6,739 nt of DNA from Neisseria lactamica (GTDB lineage Bacteria; Pseudomonadota; Gammaproteobacteria; Burkholderiales; Neisseriaceae), in NCBI GenBank assembly GCA_001067655.1, contig JUNU01000037.1, positions 1-6,739 on the forward strand, in the 5' to 3' direction. Position numbers and translations under genes: made by a program. The notes under the pieces are model-generated. The model had not been told where the DNA came from. It worked only from the letters and a program-made list of their open reading frames with translations, and did not search any database. Positions 5,104 through 6,739 of the stretch are shown piece by piece; position 1 is the stretch's first letter, and each line of letters begins with the position of its first letter.

Positions 5104-5132
5104 TGTAAAAATAAATCGATAAGGTCTATAAT
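5104..5132 (+). promoter_or_regulatory. Probable promoter of the RclA-like gene
   Basis: A perfect -10 TATAAT (5127-5132) lies 17 bp after a weak -35 TGTAAA (5104-5109), starting two bases after the 72-bp element ends. Predicted start is near 5139, giving a leader of about 28 nt. The weak -35 would suit an activated promoter; no operator was recognised. Confidence 0.55.
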
Positions 5133-5166
5133 TGGCGCGCAATCCATCATTTCACAGAGACAAATT

Positions 5167-6510
5167 ATGCACACACAAAATCTTATTATCGGCTTTGGCA
5201 AAGCGGGCAAAACGCTGGCGGCAGATTTGGCGAAACACGGGCAGCAGGTCGTGCTGGTGGAACAGTCGGCGCAGATGTACGGCGGCACTTGCATCAACAT
5301 CGGCTGTATTCCCAGCAAAAAACTGATTGTCGAGAGCGAGCAGCGCGGGCATAACGCCGACAAAGCGGCAGTGTTTGCGGCGGCGATGAACGCGAAAAAC
5401 ACCCTGATTCCGAAATTGCGCGCCGCCAATTTCGCCAAACTGGACAATCTGGACGGCGTAACCGTGCTCAACGCGCGCGCCGAGTTTCTCGACGATCGCA
5501 CGGTCAAACTGACTGACCCAGACGGCGGCGAGCAAACCCTTACCGCCGAACGCATTTTCATCAACACCGGTGCCACCCCGCGCCGCCTGGGTGTGGCGGG
5601 CGAAGACAGCCCGCGCGTACTGGACAGCACCGGTGTGCTCGCGCTGAACGAACGCCCGCGCCGCCTCGTCATCATCGGCGGCGGCTACATCGGCTTGGAA
5701 TTTGCCTTTATGTTCCACGCTTTCGGCAGCGAAATCACCATTCTCGACGGCGGCGACCGCTTCCTGCCGCGTGAAGATCACGACATCGCCGAAGAAATGC
5801 TGCGCGTATTAAACAGCAAAGGCATCAAGGTGTTGCAAGGCGTGAAGATTGAAGCGTTCCGCGACAATACGGCGGACACCAGCGTCATCACGTCGCAAGG
5901 CGAATTTACCGCCGACGCGGTGTTGGTGGGCGTGGGGCGCGTGCCGAACACGCAAGGATTGGGCCTGACAAACGCGGGCATCAAAACCGACCAGCGCGGC
6001 TTCATCCTCGTTGACGACCATCTGCGCGTGCAAGGCAAAAACCACATCTGGGCGATGGGCGACGTGGCGGGCAGCCCGATGTTCACCTACATCTCGCTCG
6101 ACGACTACCGCATCGTGCGCGAACAGCTTTTCGGCGACGGCAAACGCAACCGCGCCGACCGCACCCCGTTCCCGACCGCCACCTTTACCGAGCCGCCGCT
6201 CGCTCATATCGGCTTAACCGAAACCGCCGCGCAGCAATCGGGGCGCGAGGTGAAAGTGTTGAAACTGAAAGCCGACGCAATTCCGAAAGCCAAAATCCTC
6301 AACCAAACCGACGGCCTGCTCAAAGCCGTGGTGGACGCGCACAGCGGCGAAATTCTCGGTGTAACCCTGTTCTGCGCCGAAGCGCACGAGATTATCAACC
6401 TGTTCAAAATGGCGATCGATCACCGCATCCCCGCCACCTACATCAAAAACCAAATCTTCACCCACCCGACCATCGCCGAAGGGCTGAACGATTTGTTCGC
6501 GGGCTGCTAA
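5167..6510 (+). CDS. rclA: RclA-like FAD-dependent pyridine nucleotide-disulfide oxidoreductase
   Basis: The 447-residue cytoplasmic flavoprotein closely follows E. coli RclA (441 residues), which helps survival of hypochlorous acid and reduces Cu(II) with NAD(P)H. It has an FAD site IIGFGKAGKTLA (7-18) and the redox pair in YGGTCINIGCIPSK with Cys42 and Cys47. An NAD(P)-binding GGGYIGLEF follows (171-179), then GRVPNT (258-262), the second FAD motif AMGD with Asp299, and the dimerisation domain ending FTHPTIAEGLNDLF with His433 and Glu438. IWAMGDV, FTYISLDDYRIVR and QIFTHP are especially RclA-like, favouring it over lipoamide dehydrogenase or mercuric reductase. The ATG at 5167 puts the FAD motif at the usual place. 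The frame is open upstream into the 72-bp element (TTG at 5038), but that extension is not protein-like. The Shine-Dalgarno is weak (AGAGA). No rclR-type regulator gene adjoins it. Confidence 0.88.
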   Translation: MHTQNLIIGFGKAGKTLAADLAKHGQQVVLVEQSAQMYGGTCINIGCIPSKKLIVESEQRGHNADKAAVFAAAMNAKNTLIPKLRAANFAKLDNLDGVTVLNARAEFLDDRTVKLTDPDGGEQTLTAERIFINTGATPRRLGVAGEDSPRVLDSTGVLALNERPRRLVIIGGGYIGLEFAFMFHAFGSEITILDGGDRFLPREDHDIAEEMLRVLNSKGIKVLQGVKIEAFRDNTADTSVITSQGEFTADAVLVGVGRVPNTQGLGLTNAGIKTDQRGFILVDDHLRVQGKNHIWAMGDVAGSPMFTYISLDDYRIVREQLFGDGKRNRADRTPFPTATFTEPPLAHIGLTETAAQQSGREVKVLKLKADAIPKAKILNQTDGLLKAVVDAHSGEILGVTLFCAEAHEIINLFKMAIDHRIPATYIKNQIFTHPTIAEGLNDLFAGC

Positions 6511-6528
6511 AAAACTGGTTGTAAAACG

Positions 6529-6537
6529 ACCGCACTT
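6529..6537 (-). repeat. Haemophilus-type uptake signal sequence (hUSS) 5
   Basis: The plus strand reads ACCGCACTT. On the minus strand AAGTGCGGT is followed by CGTTTTACAACCAGTTTTTT, a very good extended hUSS with both A/T tracts. It lies 18 bp after the stop of the RclA-like gene. Confidence 0.85.
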
Positions 6538-6546
6538 GATACGGAA

Positions 6547-6558
6547 ATGCCGTCTGAA
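6547..6558 (+). repeat. AT-DUS
   Basis: Exact ATGCCGTCTGAA, 9 bp from the hUSS and 12 bp before the broken edge of the transposase fragment. The following bases form a small 7-bp hairpin with it (TCTGAAA-GCGA-TTTCAGA, 6553-6570). Confidence 0.92.
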
Positions 6559-6570
6559 AGCGATTTCAGA

Positions 6571-6739
6571 ATCGGTGCGGGTATGTTGTTTGTAACCAAG
6601 TTTGTAGAGGCCGTTTTTCTTTGTCCAGCGGGCATCTTTATCTTTACTCGGTGTGGTTTGGCCGCTGACTTGTCCCTCCTCATCAACTTCTATGGCCTGA
6701 CGCTGTTTGCTGCCGGCGGTCTGAATAATGGTGGCGTCA
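6571..6739 (-). pseudogene. IS5-family transposase fragment (3'-truncated)
   Basis: From 6739 leftward the minus strand encodes DATIIQTAGSKQRQAIEVDE and then GQVSGQTTPSKDKDARWTKK up to LGYKQHTRTD. This is the middle (about residues 144-199) of the same Neisseria IS5-family transposase as at the left edge. The Asp of DATI is the first residue of the DDE catalytic triad. The second Asp and the Glu are missing because similarity stops at about 6571. The frame stays open leftward through the DUS, the hUSS and the antisense of the RclA-like gene, which has no meaning as protein. The 5' part of the transposase would lie beyond the right edge. Family recognition is from recall; the sequence is distinctive. 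Confidence 0.85.

Noticed and set aside
472..6510. Antiporter, LLM enzyme, LysR and RclA as one novel stress or defence system
   Set aside because: They are in separate, differently oriented units with a pseudogene and mobile remnants between; each is a known family and nothing shows a shared mechanism.
6517..6531. Hairpin GGTTGT-AAA-ACGACC after the rclA-like gene as a terminator
   Set aside because: The stem is short, needs a G-T pair and is not followed by a T-run.
1..6739. CRISPR array, tRNA/rRNA, Correia element or dRS3 repeats
   Set aside because: No spaced direct repeats, no tRNA-like folds and none of the Correia or dRS3 end sequences were seen by eye.

Overview
The window looks like a chromosomal accessory segment of a Neisseria (Neisseriaceae) species, probably a commensal. 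The evidence is many copies of the Neisseria DNA uptake sequence GCCGTCTGAA (mostly in the AG-DUS form AGGCCGTCTGAA), Neisseria-type IS5-family transposase fragments at both edges, and GC-rich coding sequence. It also carries five exact copies of the Haemophilus/Pasteurellaceae uptake signal AAGTGCGGT and a few uptake words of the Kingella/Simonsiella dialects. It therefore reads as a mosaic assembled by natural transformation plus IS activity.

Layout, left to right. (1) 1-54: 5'-truncated piece of an IS5-family transposase on the minus strand. (2) 128-139: a DUS, then 164-400: the C-terminal remnant or small ORF of an unrecognised protein (+). (3) 402-466: two hUSS copies between convergent genes. 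(4) 472-2235 (-): a CPA2/Kef-type cation:proton antiporter with a C-terminal RCK (TrkA-N) domain and an internal hUSS. Its promoter abuts the terminator of the next gene. (5) 2355-2803 (-): a decayed metallo-beta-lactamase-fold hydrolase, missing its N-terminal half and frameshifted near its 3' end. (6) 2792-2892: a duplicated compound of uptake words around a small palindrome. (7) 2904-3869 (-): a luciferase-like (LLM) flavin oxidoreductase. It is divergent from (8) 4049-4948 (+), a LysR-type regulator, with a 179-bp intergenic region holding three dyads. (9) 4971-5102: uptake words, an inverted-DUS hairpin and, directly abutting it, a 72-bp near-perfect inverted repeat that appears to be the two ends of the same IS family fused together (a MITE). 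(10) 5167-6510 (+): an RclA-like flavin disulfide oxidoreductase with its own promoter. (11) 6529-6558: a hUSS and a DUS. (12) 6571-6739: a 3'-truncated transposase fragment (-) of the same IS family.

How the genes may work together: the LysR/LLM pair is a classic divergent regulator-target unit. RclA (oxidative chlorine/copper stress) and the Kef-type antiporter (pH/electrophile stress) both point to stress survival, but they sit in separate transcription units and I see no evidence that they form one system. I found no convincing undescribed system. The main interest is mosaicism: two families' uptake signals, uptake words at the broken edges of genes, and remnants of one IS family at the two ends and in the middle. 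The transposase fragments run off both edges, so the window may simply be a contig broken in IS repeats.
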